Assembly (NCBI GenBank): GCA_019419995.1
Contig: JAHZHZ010000003.1
Location: 132,816 to 196,815 of the forward strand
Direction: 5' to 3'
Length of the DNA stretch: 64,000 nucleotides
DNA from: Clostridiales bacterium
Lineage (GTDB): Bacteria; Bacillota; Clostridia; Christensenellales; Aristaeellaceae
Shown here in pieces: positions 25,535 to 34,702 of the stretch. The notes beneath the pieces are model-generated. The model made no database searches and had not been told where the DNA came from. It was given only the letters and a program-made list of their open reading frames with translations. The number at the start of each line of letters is the position of its first letter. The stretch's first letter is position 1. A program made the position numbers and the translations under genes.

Positions 25535-28500
25535 TGAAACCTCTGAAGAAATCTGCTTTGCGTGCCATACGCAAGAATTTGGGCCGCTATTTGGCCATAC
25601 TGGCCATTATTGCGCTGGGCGTGGGTATTTTTTGCGGCCTGCGCATTTGCCGCACGGCCATGGTGCGCTCGGGCGACGCGTATGTTCAAAAATACAATTT
25701 GTTTGATTATCGGTTGATTTCCACCCTGGGCTTTACCTCCGAAGATGAACAATATTTTGCCAGTCTCGATGGAGTGAACTATGCTGAGGGCGCAGTTTGG
25801 ATAGATTTTCTGTATGAGGATGCCAGTGGAAACAGCCATGCTCTGCGCGCCCATTCCATGACGGATCACATCAATGGTCTGGATCTCTTATGTGGGCGCA
25901 TGCCCGAAGCGCCCAATGAGATGGTGGTTGATGCCCGCTGTTTTTCGGAGTCGGATATCGGCAGGCAGATTCGCCTCTCCTGCGACAACGATTCCGATAC
26001 CCTGGAACAGTTCCGCAGCGACAGCTATACCATAGTGGGGCTGGTCAATTCCGTATACTACATGAACTATGAACGGGGAGCCACCAGCATCGGTTCCGGC
26101 AGCCTGGAAGGATTCGTTTACCTGCCCTATGAGGGCTTGGACGTGGATTATTTCAGCGAGATATTCGTGGACATCGACGCGCCAGGAGAAATCTATTCCG
26201 ATGCGTATAACGAGGCCCTCGCTGCCTTTGAGGACAGGTTGGAGTCGGAGACGGAAAGCCGCGCCGACTTGCGCTATCAGAGTCTGGTGGATGACGCCTG
26301 GCAGGAAGTTTCCGAGGCGCAGGCAGAATTGGATGCGGAATATGCCGACTATCAGAGCGAAAAGCAGGATGCGCAGGAGGAATTGCTGGATGCTCACGCG
26401 CAGCTGGAGGATGCGCGCCAACAGATTGCCGAGGGCGAGACAGAACTGAGCGAAAATGCGGACAAGCTCGATTCTGCCCGCTCAGAATACTATTCGGGGA
26501 AGCGCGAATACAACCAATCCAAAGAAAAGTTTGAAACGGAGCGGGATAATGCGCGCAATCAACTGGAGATGGCTCAGGCGGAAATAGACCAGAACCGATC
26601 CAAGGCGCAGGAGGGCATACGCCAGATTGAGGAGAGCGGCGTGCTGGAAAACCGCCAGAGCCTTCTGGATGGTATCCAGCAGTTGGACGCGGGCCTTGCG
26701 GAAATTGAGACCCAGCGTGAGAACCTGCTGGGCGACGCCCGGGTGCAGCTGGAAGCGATGAAGAAGCAAATGGGCGAATTGGATGGGCAAATCGCCGCTG
26801 CTGAAGCCGGCCGGGACGAGGCAATTGCGGAAATTCAGGAACAGATTGACGCTCTCAACGGGCAGATGGAGGACTGGGAGGAGGAGCTTGCCGCTCTGCA
26901 AGCGAGCATTGCGGAACCGGCGCAGAACCTTCGCGCGCAAATTTCCCAGGCGCAGAAGAAGATCGATGAACGAAAAGCCGATATTTCCCAGATCCAGAGC
27001 GAATACGGGAATCAAATTTCCGATTTGAATGGTCGAAAAGAAGCGCTGGATGCGGAAATTGCAGCCGCCGGAGCGGAGAGGGACGCGGCGATAGCTGAGC
27101 CTCAGAGTCAGATTGAATCCCTGAAAGGGCAGATCTCAGCCTGGGAAGAGGAACTTGCGGCGCTGGAGGCTGAGGGCGACGCCCAGCAGATTGAACGCCT
27201 GCGGGCGCAGATTTCCCAGGCGAAGGACCAGATTTCCAGCTTGGAAGGGGCCATTGCTGCGGCACAGAGGGAATGCGAAGATCAGGTATCTGCGCTAAAC
27301 GGGCAAAAGGGAGATTTGGATGGCCAGATCGCCGCTGCGGAAGAGAAGCGCGACAATGTTGTGGCGGAAAATCAGCGGCAGATTGAATCGTTAAAGAACC
27401 AGATTTCGGGCTGGGAACAGGAACTTGCCGGTCTGGATGAGGGCAATGCCGAGCAGGCAGGGCAAATTCAGGGCCTCAAGGATAAGATTTCAGAAGCCAA
27501 GGGCCAGATTTCCAGTTTGGAAAGCGCCATAGCTGCGGCGCAGAGCGAATGTCAGGACAAGCTGTCCGCACTGAACGGGCAAAAGGAAGATCTGGACGCC
27601 CAGATTGCCGCTGCGGAAAAGCGGCGCGACGATGCCGTGGCGGAGAAGAAGACGCAGATTGGCGCGCTGACGGACCAGATTTCAGCTTGGGAGCAGGAAC
27701 TGGCCGGCCTGGAAGATGGCGGCGGCAATTCATCACAGATTCAGAAACTGCGGGAACAGATTGCCCAGGCACAGGCGCAAATTGCAGAACTGGAGGAGGA
27801 AATTTCCAGGGTACAGGGGGAGTATGAGAATAAGATCGCTCCCCTGAACCAGCAGAAGGGCGAACTGGATGCGCAGATCGCGGCTGCCGAAGCGGCTCGA
27901 GACGAGGCGCTGTCGGCTCCACAGGGAGAAATTCAAGAGCTGGAAGGACAAATTTCCGGATGGAACGCGGAGCTGACTGCGCTGGAGGAGAGCATTGCTG
28001 AACAGGCCGAAGCGCTGCGGGAGCAGATTGCCGTATCCCAGGCGCAGATCGACGGCCTGAAGGCGCAAATGTCTGAGACTGAGGGCCAATGGGAAGCTTC
28101 GCTCTCTGCGCTCAGCGGCCAGAAGCTTCAGTTGCAGGCCGGTATAGACGCGGCCGAGGCGCAGATTGCGGCGGGGGACGCGGAATTTGACGCGCAGAAA
28201 ACCGTCCTGGAGGAGCAGCGCGCCGAATTGCAGGCGGCGCTTGACCAGATCGAGGCCAGCGGGGTCATGGAACAGTATGCGCAGGCCCAGGAGGCATTGA
28301 ATCAGCTGGACGCGGCGCAACAGGCGTTGGACGGCCAGTTGGCTGAGGCGCAAGCGAAATTTGAAGGTTATGAGGCCCAGCTGGATGATGCGAAGAGCCA
28401 GCTGAATTGGGCGTGGAGTCAGATCGAGAGCGGCGAGAGCCAGCTGGCGGACGGATATGATGAATTGGAGGATGCCCGTCAGGAATTGCAGGAGGGGCTG

Positions 28501-30276
28501 GCGGACTATGAGACGGCGTTGGTGGACGCTGAAATGCAGTTCATGGACGCGGACGCGAAGTTCAGCGACGCCCAGGCTGAAATTGATGAAGCGCAGGAGA
28601 AAATTTCCGAAATTGAGCCGGCAAGCTTCTATGCGCTGAGTCGAAAGACAAACGTGGGTTATGTCTGCTTCGAAAATGATTCCCAGATTGTCCAGGGCAT
28701 TTCCGCGGTATTCCCGCTGTTTTTCCTGCTGGTAGCCGCATTGGTATGCACCACCACCATGACCCGCATGGTGGATGAGCAGCGCACAGAAATCGGCACC
28801 TTGAAGGCGCTGGGCTATTCCAGGGGAGCCGTAATGTCCAAATATCTGTTCTATTCCGGCAGCGCCGCCGCCATTGGCGCACTGATCGGCTATTTCGGGG
28901 GATGCTACCTCTTTCCCAAGGTCATCTGGATGGCCTATGATATGATGTATGGATTTGCATCCATACCCTATGTGTTGGACCCGCTGATGGGCGCGCTGGC
29001 CTTTGCGGCTGCGCTGGCCTGTTCCATGGGCGCCACCTTCTTCTCTTGCAATCTGGAACTTGCTGAGGTTCCGGCAGAGTTGATTCGCCCCAAGGCGCCT
29101 AAGGCGGGCAAGCGGGTGCTGATGGAGCGGGTGGGTTTCATCTGGCGCAGACTCTCTTTCCTGCGCAAGGTAATGGTGCGCAACGTGTTCAGGTACAAAA
29201 AGCGGCTGTTGATGATGGTCACCGGAATAGGCGGCTGCGCGGCACTGCTGGTGACGGGCTTCGGCATCAACGATTCCATCGCCAATCTGGCCAACGATCA
29301 ATTTGGGCGCATCATGCAGTATGATCTTTCGGTGAATTTTTCGGAGGAGCGCACCCAGGAAGACCAGGCAGCATTTGTAAACGAGCTGGGCGGGGATGTT
29401 CAGCAACTGCTCTTCCTCTATCAGGGTTCCGTGGATGTGGCCTATGGAGATCAGACCCGATCGGCCACGCTGATGCTGACGGACGGGGATCTGGAAGGAT
29501 TGATGGACCTGCATGCCGGGGAAGTGCCCGTATCATTCCCGGATGTGGGTCAGTGCGTCATCAGCAGGGGTCTGATGGAGAAATGCGGCTTTGAAACGGG
29601 TGATACGATTACCATCTATGATAGCGACATGCAACGCATGACTTTGCAGGTCAGCGGCATATTTGAGAATTATATCGACGACTATGTGATCGCCCGCTCC
29701 GATGCGCCGCTGGGTCAGTGGAGTGAGATCCCCGGAGTTAATTCGGCGCTGATCAATGTCAGCGAGGGCATGGAGCCCCATGCGCTGGCCGCCCAAATCT
29801 CCGAAATGGAGGAAGTAAGTAACGTCACCATCAGCGCCGACACCCGCAGTCGCTTTGATAATATGATGTTCAGCCTCAATTACATTGTGATTCTGGTGGT
29901 CATCTGCGCTGCGGCTCTGGCGTTCATCGTGCTGTATAACCTGACCAACATCAACATTACCGAGCGCATCAGGGAAATTGCCACGGTGAAGGTGCTGGGC
30001 TTTACCCTGAAGGAAACGGCGAGTTATGCCCTGTCTGAAAATGTGGTTCTCAGCGCCGTGGGTGCGCTGGTGGGCCTGCCTCTCGGCAAAGCGTTGCACA
30101 GCTTTGTCATGGCGCAGATTCGGGTGGACATGGTGATCTTTGACGTGCGGGTGACGCCACTGAGCTACGCCATCTCCTTTGGGCTTACGCTGGGCTTTGC
30201 GTTGTTGGTCAATCTGGTCATGCTCAGAAAGATCGACCGCATCAATATGGCGGAATCGCTGAAGACCATTGAATGA
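25528..30276 (+). CDS. Giant FtsX/MacB-type ABC permease with long periplasm-side coiled coil
   Basis: 1582 residues. Transmembrane helix 1 is at about 19-40, then an extracytoplasmic region to about 250, then a coiled coil of about 775 residues (255-1030) rich in Glu, Gln, Ala and Leu. An FtsX domain follows with three helices (about 1055-1080, 1110-1135, 1150-1175), another helix near 1226-1250, a second extracytoplasmic domain, and a final FtsX domain with helices near 1452, 1505 and 1545. This duplicated-FtsX layout matches large Firmicute MacB-like exporters. Family members couple ATP hydrolysis to motion of the outer domain; here the coil may span or sense the wall. Substrate unknown. 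Part of the coil is tandemly repeated. Confidence 0.88.
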   Translation: MVMKPLKKSALRAIRKNLGRYLAILAIIALGVGIFCGLRICRTAMVRSGDAYVQKYNLFDYRLISTLGFTSEDEQYFASLDGVNYAEGAVWIDFLYEDASGNSHALRAHSMTDHINGLDLLCGRMPEAPNEMVVDARCFSESDIGRQIRLSCDNDSDTLEQFRSDSYTIVGLVNSVYYMNYERGATSIGSGSLEGFVYLPYEGLDVDYFSEIFVDIDAPGEIYSDAYNEALAAFEDRLESETESRADLRYQSLVDDAWQEVSEAQAELDAEYADYQSEKQDAQEELLDAHAQLEDARQQIAEGETELSENADKLDSARSEYYSGKREYNQSKEKFETERDNARNQLEMAQAEIDQNRSKAQEGIRQIEESGVLENRQSLLDGIQQLDAGLAEIETQRENLLGDARVQLEAMKKQMGELDGQIAAAEAGRDEAIAEIQEQIDALNGQMEDWEEELAALQASIAEPAQNLRAQISQAQKKIDERKADISQIQSEYGNQISDLNGRKEALDAEIAAAGAERDAAIAEPQSQIESLKGQISAWEEELAALEAEGDAQQIERLRAQISQAKDQISSLEGAIAAAQRECEDQVSALNGQKGDLDGQIAAAEEKRDNVVAENQRQIESLKNQISGWEQELAGLDEGNAEQAGQIQGLKDKISEAKGQISSLESAIAAAQSECQDKLSALNGQKEDLDAQIAAAEKRRDDAVAEKKTQIGALTDQISAWEQELAGLEDGGGNSSQIQKLREQIAQAQAQIAELEEEISRVQGEYENKIAPLNQQKGELDAQIAAAEAARDEALSAPQGEIQELEGQISGWNAELTALEESIAEQAEALREQIAVSQAQIDGLKAQMSETEGQWEASLSALSGQKLQLQAGIDAAEAQIAAGDAEFDAQKTVLEEQRAELQAALDQIEASGVMEQYAQAQEALNQLDAAQQALDGQLAEAQAKFEGYEAQLDDAKSQLNWAWSQIESGESQLADGYDELEDARQELQEGLADYETALVDAEMQFMDADAKFSDAQAEIDEAQEKISEIEPASFYALSRKTNVGYVCFENDSQIVQGISAVFPLFFLLVAALVCTTTMTRMVDEQRTEIGTLKALGYSRGAVMSKYLFYSGSAAAIGALIGYFGGCYLFPKVIWMAYDMMYGFASIPYVLDPLMGALAFAAALACSMGATFFSCNLELAEVPAELIRPKAPKAGKRVLMERVGFIWRRLSFLRKVMVRNVFRYKKRLLMMVTGIGGCAALLVTGFGINDSIANLANDQFGRIMQYDLSVNFSEERTQEDQAAFVNELGGDVQQLLFLYQGSVDVAYGDQTRSATLMLTDGDLEGLMDLHAGEVPVSFPDVGQCVISRGLMEKCGFETGDTITIYDSDMQRMTLQVSGIFENYIDDYVIARSDAPLGQWSEIPGVNSALINVSEGMEPHALAAQISEMEEVSNVTISADTRSRFDNMMFSLNYIVILVVICAAALAFIVLYNLTNINITERIREIATVKVLGFTLKETASYALSENVVLSAVGALVGLPLGKALHSFVMAQIRVDMVIFDVRVTPLSYAISFGLTLGFALLVNLVMLRKIDRINMAESLKTIE
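26776..28150 (+). repeat. Five tandem ~273-bp repeats coding for coiled coil
   Basis: The phrase LDxQIAAAE or close variants recurs with starts near 26779, 27049, 27313, 27589, 27862 and a degraded copy near 28134. Spacing is 264-276 bases, about 90-92 codons. Each unit runs LD(A/G)QIAAAE, a QI(E)(S/A)L segment, an ISxWEQELAxL segment, an LRxQISQAxxQI segment and a closing LNGQK. The unit length keeps the frame and roughly the heptad register. Confidence 0.88.
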
Positions 30277-30281
30277 AAAAT

Positions 30282-30313
30282 GAGGGACGCTTTGTATGGA
30301 CAAAGCGTCCCTC
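30282..30313. terminator. Strong bidirectional terminator
   Basis: GAGGGACGCTTTGT (30282-30295) pairs perfectly with 30300-30313 around an ATGG loop. On the plus strand it is followed by CGGGTTTTG; on the minus strand by ATTTTTC. It separates the convergent permease and anti-sigma genes. Confidence 0.9.
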
Positions 30314-30388
30314 GGGTTTTGCCGGGGAATCATCTGGCACTGGATGCCCCCTCGGGTTTTACTGGGGAATCACCTGGCACTCGATGCG
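30309..30388 (-). repeat. 40-bp tandem duplication of the anti-sigma gene's 3' end
   Basis: 30309-30348 and 30349-30388 are imperfect direct repeats beginning CCCTCGGGTTTT, with about five differences in 40. The inner copy holds the real stop codon (TAA) and last codons of the minus-strand gene. In the outer copy the matching triplet reads CAA. Confidence 0.85.
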
Positions 30389-31363
30389 CCCCAGCTTTAC
30401 CGTATCTCCGATGACCTTCGCCTCCAGATACAGCCTTTCAGGCAGTTCTTGAAAATAGGGGAGCGCAATGGTATCGCGAAAATTTCCATTTTCCAGGGGC
30501 CCGAAGATCTTTGTCGAGACGTCCACTTCTTCAATTTTATGGCCATTGGCGTCGTAGACCCAGAGGACGATGCCCATTTCTTCCCCTGAACTGGCCTGCT
30601 GGTAGCTGTACTCCACCTCCAGATAGCTCAAAACGGAGTTTAGGCTTAGCTCAGCGGATACGATGGAGAAGCGCTCTCCCTGATTGCTGCCCACAGGCTG
30701 CACGATTGCGTGACGCTGTTCGGCGCACAAATTCAGATCCAGTTCTATATCCTCCAAATTCAGTTCGCCGCCCAGATTATTTTGAATGGTTACATGGATG
30801 GACTGCGTGTTTTCCGGCACGTCTAGCTGGGAGCTGTTGAATAGAACCATGCTTCCATCGGATTCAATTTGCCAGGTCGTTCCCACACAATCCGCACCGT
30901 TTACAAGCACATGCGGCGGCCAGGGATACAGTGGCGTTGCGTTGGGTTTCGGCTGTTCAACGCCTTCGGAAACAAAGCTGTTTCCGAAGTAGTAGCGGTC
31001 CGGATCTGTAAGGCGATAGCGCACGGTCAAAATCAAGCTCTTGCCATCAAACAGGGCTTCCTCCACGGAAGCGCTCAGCATTTCGCTGGATGCCTCAGCT
31101 TCCAGGTTTGTAAGAATCTCTTCGCTGTCTTCCATGGGCGGCTGATCGCGGTACAGATATCTCAGCAGGCCCAGCTGATTTACGGCGATGGCCGCTCCTG
31201 CGAATAGCGCCAAGATCAAAATAGCGATCAGGAGTACAGAAATTTTATGGGATTTTGCTGTATGGGCAGGCTCCGTAAGTTTGCTCAGCGTCTGACAGAG
31301 CTCGTTGTGGAATTCCTCTGTGGGCTGTCCATAAGCATTTTTCCAATTGCTCTGATACATCAT
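30359..31363 (-). CDS. Membrane anti-sigma factor-like protein
   Basis: A 334-residue protein. About 40 N-terminal cytoplasmic residues precede one transmembrane helix (about 42-64, SVLLIAILILALFAGAAIAV), then a large extracytoplasmic beta-rich domain, resembling the DUF4179-like anti-sigma proteins of Firmicutes. It probably holds the sigma factor encoded just upstream until an envelope signal arrives. The ATG overlaps the sigma stop as TGATG; a second ATG one codon later is equally possible given GGAGGG. The gene ends in a 40-bp tandem duplication and a bidirectional terminator. No intramembrane protease gene is adjacent. Confidence 0.75.
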   Translation of the reverse strand: MMYQSNWKNAYGQPTEEFHNELCQTLSKLTEPAHTAKSHKISVLLIAILILALFAGAAIAVNQLGLLRYLYRDQPPMEDSEEILTNLEAEASSEMLSASVEEALFDGKSLILTVRYRLTDPDRYYFGNSFVSEGVEQPKPNATPLYPWPPHVLVNGADCVGTTWQIESDGSMVLFNSSQLDVPENTQSIHVTIQNNLGGELNLEDIELDLNLCAEQRHAIVQPVGSNQGERFSIVSAELSLNSVLSYLEVEYSYQQASSGEEMGIVLWVYDANGHKIEEVDVSTKIFGPLENGNFRDTIALPYFQELPERLYLEAKVIGDTVKLGRIECQVIPQ

Positions 31364-31836
31364 CAACCCTCCATATCCGGCTGAATGAGCCGCTTAAGCT
31401 CCGCTTTGGCCTTTAAGATGCGCGTTTTGACCGTGCCTTCAGGAATCTTTAAAAGATAGGCAATTTCCCGCTGACGATAGCCCTCCATGTAATTAAGCGT
31501 TAGCGGTAGCCGAAGCTTTGGCGGCAGCTGCATCAATGCGTGATGCAGGAACCGGTCTGCTCCTTCGGGCGGCGCAGGAGGCTCCGGCAGTAGGTCCAGG
31601 GGGATATTCTTCTTGCGATACCTTAAAAGATTGTAGCATTCGTGAATCAGAATTCGGGTCAGCCAGGTTTCGAAGTAAGCTTCCTTTCTCAAACGGCCGA
31701 GACCGGCCCATGCCTTGAGTACGCTCTCCTGCACGGCGTCCATCTGGTCCTGAGGATTTTGGAGGATGCCATAGCTGATTCGGTACAGACGTGGCTCCAA
31801 CGCCATGACGCGCCGGGTAAATTCCTGCTTGTCCAT
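31363..31836 (-). CDS. ECF-type (sigma-70 family) RNA polymerase sigma factor
   Basis: 157 residues with the two-domain layout of ECF sigma factors: region 2 (about 10-75, DAVQESVLKAWAGL and a downstream FETWLTRILIHECYNLLR) and region 4 (about 100-150), a helix-turn-helix with REIAYLLKIPEGTVKTR. It directs RNA polymerase to a small set of promoters, probably including its own. A longer open frame begins at 31881, but AAAGGAA correctly spaced before the ATG at 31836 gives the usual N-terminus. It is coupled to the anti-sigma gene downstream. The inducing signal is unknown. Confidence 0.92.
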   Translation of the reverse strand: MDKQEFTRRVMALEPRLYRISYGILQNPQDQMDAVQESVLKAWAGLGRLRKEAYFETWLTRILIHECYNLLRYRKKNIPLDLLPEPPAPPEGADRFLHHALMQLPPKLRLPLTLNYMEGYRQREIAYLLKIPEGTVKTRILKAKAELKRLIQPDMEG

Positions 31837-31941
31837 TTCTGTGTGTTCCTTTCTGGCATATCCATTGAATTCGGTTGACAAACATTAGACATTTTGTAGG
31901 GGAATTTGGATTTTGGCGCAGGCATTTTGTGAAACTTTTAC

Positions 31942-31970
31942 TTGCAAAACGGCTGCCGTGGCGCTATAAT
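31942..31970 (+). promoter_or_regulatory. Promoter of the T-box/serS unit
   Basis: TTGCAA (31942-31947), 17-base spacer and a perfect TATAAT (31965-31970), just upstream of the T-box leader. Confidence 0.85.
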
Positions 31971-31976
31971 AGAGGG

Positions 31977-32202
31977 CAAGTGAACAGTGCATGAAGGAAA
32001 AATAAGGCTGCTTCAAGCGCATAGAGAGCCGGTGGGGGTGGAAATCCGGCGGTGGCGGCAGTCGTTCCACTTTCCGTGCATCCGGCGAGGAGCCGGAGGG
32101 GCAGCCCCATACAGCGCATCGAGGGGTCGCCTGCGGGCGGCAATTTGGGTGGCAACGCGGAAGTCTTCCGTCCCATGAGGGGATGAAGGACTTTTTCTTT
32201 TT
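31977..32202 (+). promoter_or_regulatory. T-box riboswitch controlling serS
   Basis: The T-box core GGGTGGCAACGCGG is at 32147-32160. The four-base bulge that contacts the tRNA 3' end reads UGGC, which pairs with GCCA, as expected for tRNA-Ser (discriminator G). Stem I begins with AGAGAG near 32023 and contains a GTGGAA/TTCCAC hairpin; the triplet UCC at 32073-32075 on its 3' side is a good serine specifier. A terminator (about 32162-32192) and an 11-base T-rich run follow. Uncharged tRNA-Ser should promote readthrough into serS. Confidence 0.9.
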
Positions 32203-32233
32203 GCATTGGAATACACACGGGAGGGAAGAATCC

Positions 32234-33514
32234 ATGATTGACATTAACTTGATCCGCACCAATCCGGATCTCGTGCGGGAGAACATCAAAAAGAAATTTC
32301 AGGATGCCAAACTGCCGCTGGTGGATGAAGTGATTGAACTGGACCGCCAGAACCGGGAAGCCATTCAGCGGGGCGACAACCTGCGTTCCCAGCGCAATAA
32401 AATTTCCAAGCAGATCGGCGGCTTGATGGCCAAGGGTCAGAAGGACGAGGCGGAGGCCTGCAAAAAGCAGGTGCAGGCCATCAACGACGAGCTCCTGGAA
32501 CTGGAGAAGAAGGAAGAGGAGCTGGGCGCGGAAGTAAAGAAGCGCATGATGGTGATCCCCAACATCATCGATGCCTCTGTGCCCATTGGCCGGGACGACA
32601 GCGAGAACGTGGAAAACGAGCGCTTTGGCGAGCCCGTGGTGCCGGATTTTGAGGTGCCCTATCATGTGGACATCATGGAAAAGCTCAATGGCATCGATCT
32701 GGATGCTGCCCGTCGCACCAGCGGCAACGGCTTCTATTACCTCAAGGGCGATATTGCCCGGCTGCACAGCGCCATCCTGTCCTACGCCCGCGATTTCATG
32801 ATTGATCGGGGCTTTACCTATTACGTGCCCCCGTTCATGATTCGTTCCGCGGTGGTCAATGGCGTCATGTCCTTTGCGGAAATGGAAAACATGATGTATA
32901 AGATTGAGGGAGAGGATCTCTACCTCATCGGTACCAGCGAGCATTCCATGATCGGCAAGTTTATCGATACGATTCTGGATGAGAAGGAACTGCCTCAGAC
33001 CCTCACCAGCTATTCTCCCTGCTTCCGCAAGGAAGTGGGCGCCCACGGCATCGAGGAGCGGGGCGTTTACCGCATCCACCAGTTTGAAAAGCAGGAGATG
33101 ATCGTGGTCTGCAAGCCGGAGGATTCCATGATGTGGTACAACCGCCTCTGGCAGAACACGGTGGATTTCTTCCGCACGCTGGATATCCCCGTGCGCACGC
33201 TGGAGTGCTGCTCCGGAGATCTGGCGGATCTGAAGGTCAAGAGCTGCGACGTGGAGGCTTGGTCGCCCCGCCAGCAGAAGTACTTTGAAGTGGGTTCCTG
33301 CTCCAATCTGGGCGACGCGCAGGCCCGGCGGCTGGGCATCCGCGTCAAGGGCGCAGACGGCAAGAAGTATCTGGCCCACACGCTGAACAACACGGTGGTA
33401 GCGCCGCCGCGCATGCTCATCGCCTTCCTGGAGAATAATCTTCAGGCAGACGGGCGCGTGCGCATTCCCGAGGCGCTGCGCATGTACATGGGAGGAAAGG
33501 AATACCTGGGCTAA
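32234..33514 (+). CDS. serS: Seryl-tRNA synthetase
   Basis: A 426-residue class II synthetase of normal length. The N-terminal long helical hairpin (about 25-105, rich in Lys, Glu and Gln) binds tRNA-Ser. The catalytic core has motif 2 (FRKEVGAHG... RGVYRIHQFEKQE) and motif 3 near the C-terminus (NNTVVAPPRMLIAFLENN). It charges tRNA-Ser in the cytoplasm. A longer frame from 32183 runs through the T-box terminator and is rejected; GGGAGG precedes the ATG at 32234. Regulation by the upstream T-box is clear. Confidence 0.97.
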   Translation: MIDINLIRTNPDLVRENIKKKFQDAKLPLVDEVIELDRQNREAIQRGDNLRSQRNKISKQIGGLMAKGQKDEAEACKKQVQAINDELLELEKKEEELGAEVKKRMMVIPNIIDASVPIGRDDSENVENERFGEPVVPDFEVPYHVDIMEKLNGIDLDAARRTSGNGFYYLKGDIARLHSAILSYARDFMIDRGFTYYVPPFMIRSAVVNGVMSFAEMENMMYKIEGEDLYLIGTSEHSMIGKFIDTILDEKELPQTLTSYSPCFRKEVGAHGIEERGVYRIHQFEKQEMIVVCKPEDSMMWYNRLWQNTVDFFRTLDIPVRTLECCSGDLADLKVKSCDVEAWSPRQQKYFEVGSCSNLGDAQARRLGIRVKGADGKKYLAHTLNNTVVAPPRMLIAFLENNLQADGRVRIPEALRMYMGGKEYLG

Positions 33515-33524
33515 ATGTTTAAAC

Positions 33525-33557
33525 GGCGGGCCGTGGGGTGTAAACCGACGGCCCGCC
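33525..33557 (+). terminator. Terminator after serS
   Basis: GGCGGGCCGT (33525-33534) pairs with ACGGCCCGCC (33548-33557), 13-base loop, followed by TTTAT. Confidence 0.75.
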
Positions 33558-33579
33558 TTTATGAAAGGATGGAAACAGC

Positions 33580-34563
33580 GTGCGTATACTGCTGTTGGGT
33601 ACCGGCGGGACCATCGCCTGCCTGCCCTCGGAACATGGACTGACGCCCAGCTTCAAAGTATCTGAGCTGCTGCCTTATGTGGATACGCAGACGGCGGATG
33701 TGGTTTGTCAGGATCTATTTCAGTTGGATAGTTCCAATGTGCAGCCGGAGGAGTGGCGCACCATGGCTTCTGCCCTGAGGCGAGCCATAGACGGGGGATT
33801 CGAAGGCGTGGTGATTACCCATGGAACGGATACGCTGGCCTATACCGCCAGCATGCTCAGCTTCATGCTCCAGGGCGTGGAAGTTCCCATCGTGCTGACC
33901 GGTTCCCAGTATCCCATCGCCTATCCGGATTCCGATGGGCGCCGGAATCTTACCAACGCGCTCATCGCGGTCAGATCGCTCCCCGGAGGGGTGTACATCT
34001 GCTTTGGAGACCGGATTATTCTGGGATGTCGCAGCGTAAAGGTGCGCTCCAGTTCCCTCAACGCCTTTGAAAGCATCAACTATCCTAACGTGGGAACCAT
34101 TGCCCAGGGGCGTTATATTGCCCTTCATACGCCGCCTCATCGGGGTCCGCTGCGGTATAACGATGAAATTGATCCCAATGTGGCGCTGATTAAGCTGGTG
34201 CCGGGCACCAGTCCCGCTCTGTTTGATGTGCTGCCTGACTGCGGTTGCCACGCGCTGGTAGTGGAAGGATTTGGACTGGGCGGTGTGCACAACATGCGCC
34301 GCAACCACGCGGAGGCCATCGTCAGGCTCCTGCGGGAAGGCATGCCCGTGGTGTTGACCACCCAATGCCTCTATGAGTACAGCAGCCCCGACGTCTACGA
34401 GGTCAGCCGCGCACTGGCGGATGCAGGGGTCATTTCCGCCGTGGATATGACTACGGAGGCGGCGGTCACCAAGCTCATGTGGGTGCTGGGGCGTAGCCGC
34501 GACATGGAACAGGTGCGCCATTGGATGGGCGAAAACCTCTGTGGAGAAATCGGCGCGGATTGA
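33580..34563 (+). CDS. ansA: L-asparaginase, type I-like
   Basis: A 327-residue asparaginase/glutaminase-family enzyme. The first catalytic Thr is in LGTGGTIA near the N-terminus and the second in THGTDTLAYTA near residue 84; a C-terminal TTEAAVTKLMW segment matches the cytoplasmic type I group. It hydrolyses asparagine to aspartate and ammonia. There is no signal peptide. Translation starts at GTG after AAAGGATG. It stands alone between two terminators; weak readthrough from serS is possible. Confidence 0.92.
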   Translation: MRILLLGTGGTIACLPSEHGLTPSFKVSELLPYVDTQTADVVCQDLFQLDSSNVQPEEWRTMASALRRAIDGGFEGVVITHGTDTLAYTASMLSFMLQGVEVPIVLTGSQYPIAYPDSDGRRNLTNALIAVRSLPGGVYICFGDRIILGCRSVKVRSSSLNAFESINYPNVGTIAQGRYIALHTPPHRGPLRYNDEIDPNVALIKLVPGTSPALFDVLPDCGCHALVVEGFGLGGVHNMRRNHAEAIVRLLREGMPVVLTTQCLYEYSSPDVYEVSRALADAGVISAVDMTTEAAVTKLMWVLGRSRDMEQVRHWMGENLCGEIGAD

Positions 34564-34618
34564 GCCGGGCGCATTTGCGCGAATATCTTGGCCCGTTGTT
34601 GGCTGTACTTGAGAATAG

Positions 34619-34685
34619 AAAAGCATTTCCAACCGAAGGCGCGTCAGGCAAGCGCCGCCCTTCACCGCTTGGAAATGCTTTTTGC
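34619..34685. terminator. Long hairpin between convergent genes
   Basis: AAAAGCATTTCCAA (34619-34632) pairs with TTGGAAATGCTTTT (34670-34683), and GAAGG and GGCGC segments pair again inside. T-runs flank both sides, so it can end both ansA and the convergent glycosyltransferase transcript. Confidence 0.85.
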
Positions 34686-34702
34686 TTTTGTCTTGCAATA
34701 CC

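Noticed and set aside
26776..28150. A CRISPR array or satellite because of regular repeats
   Set aside because: The repeats are about 273 bp, diverged, in frame and translated as coiled coil; there are no short identical repeats with unique spacers.
25528..30276. An SMC- or Rad50-like protein because of the long coiled coil
   Set aside because: There is no ATPase head; helices and FtsX-type domains flank the coil and the ATPase is a separate overlapping gene.
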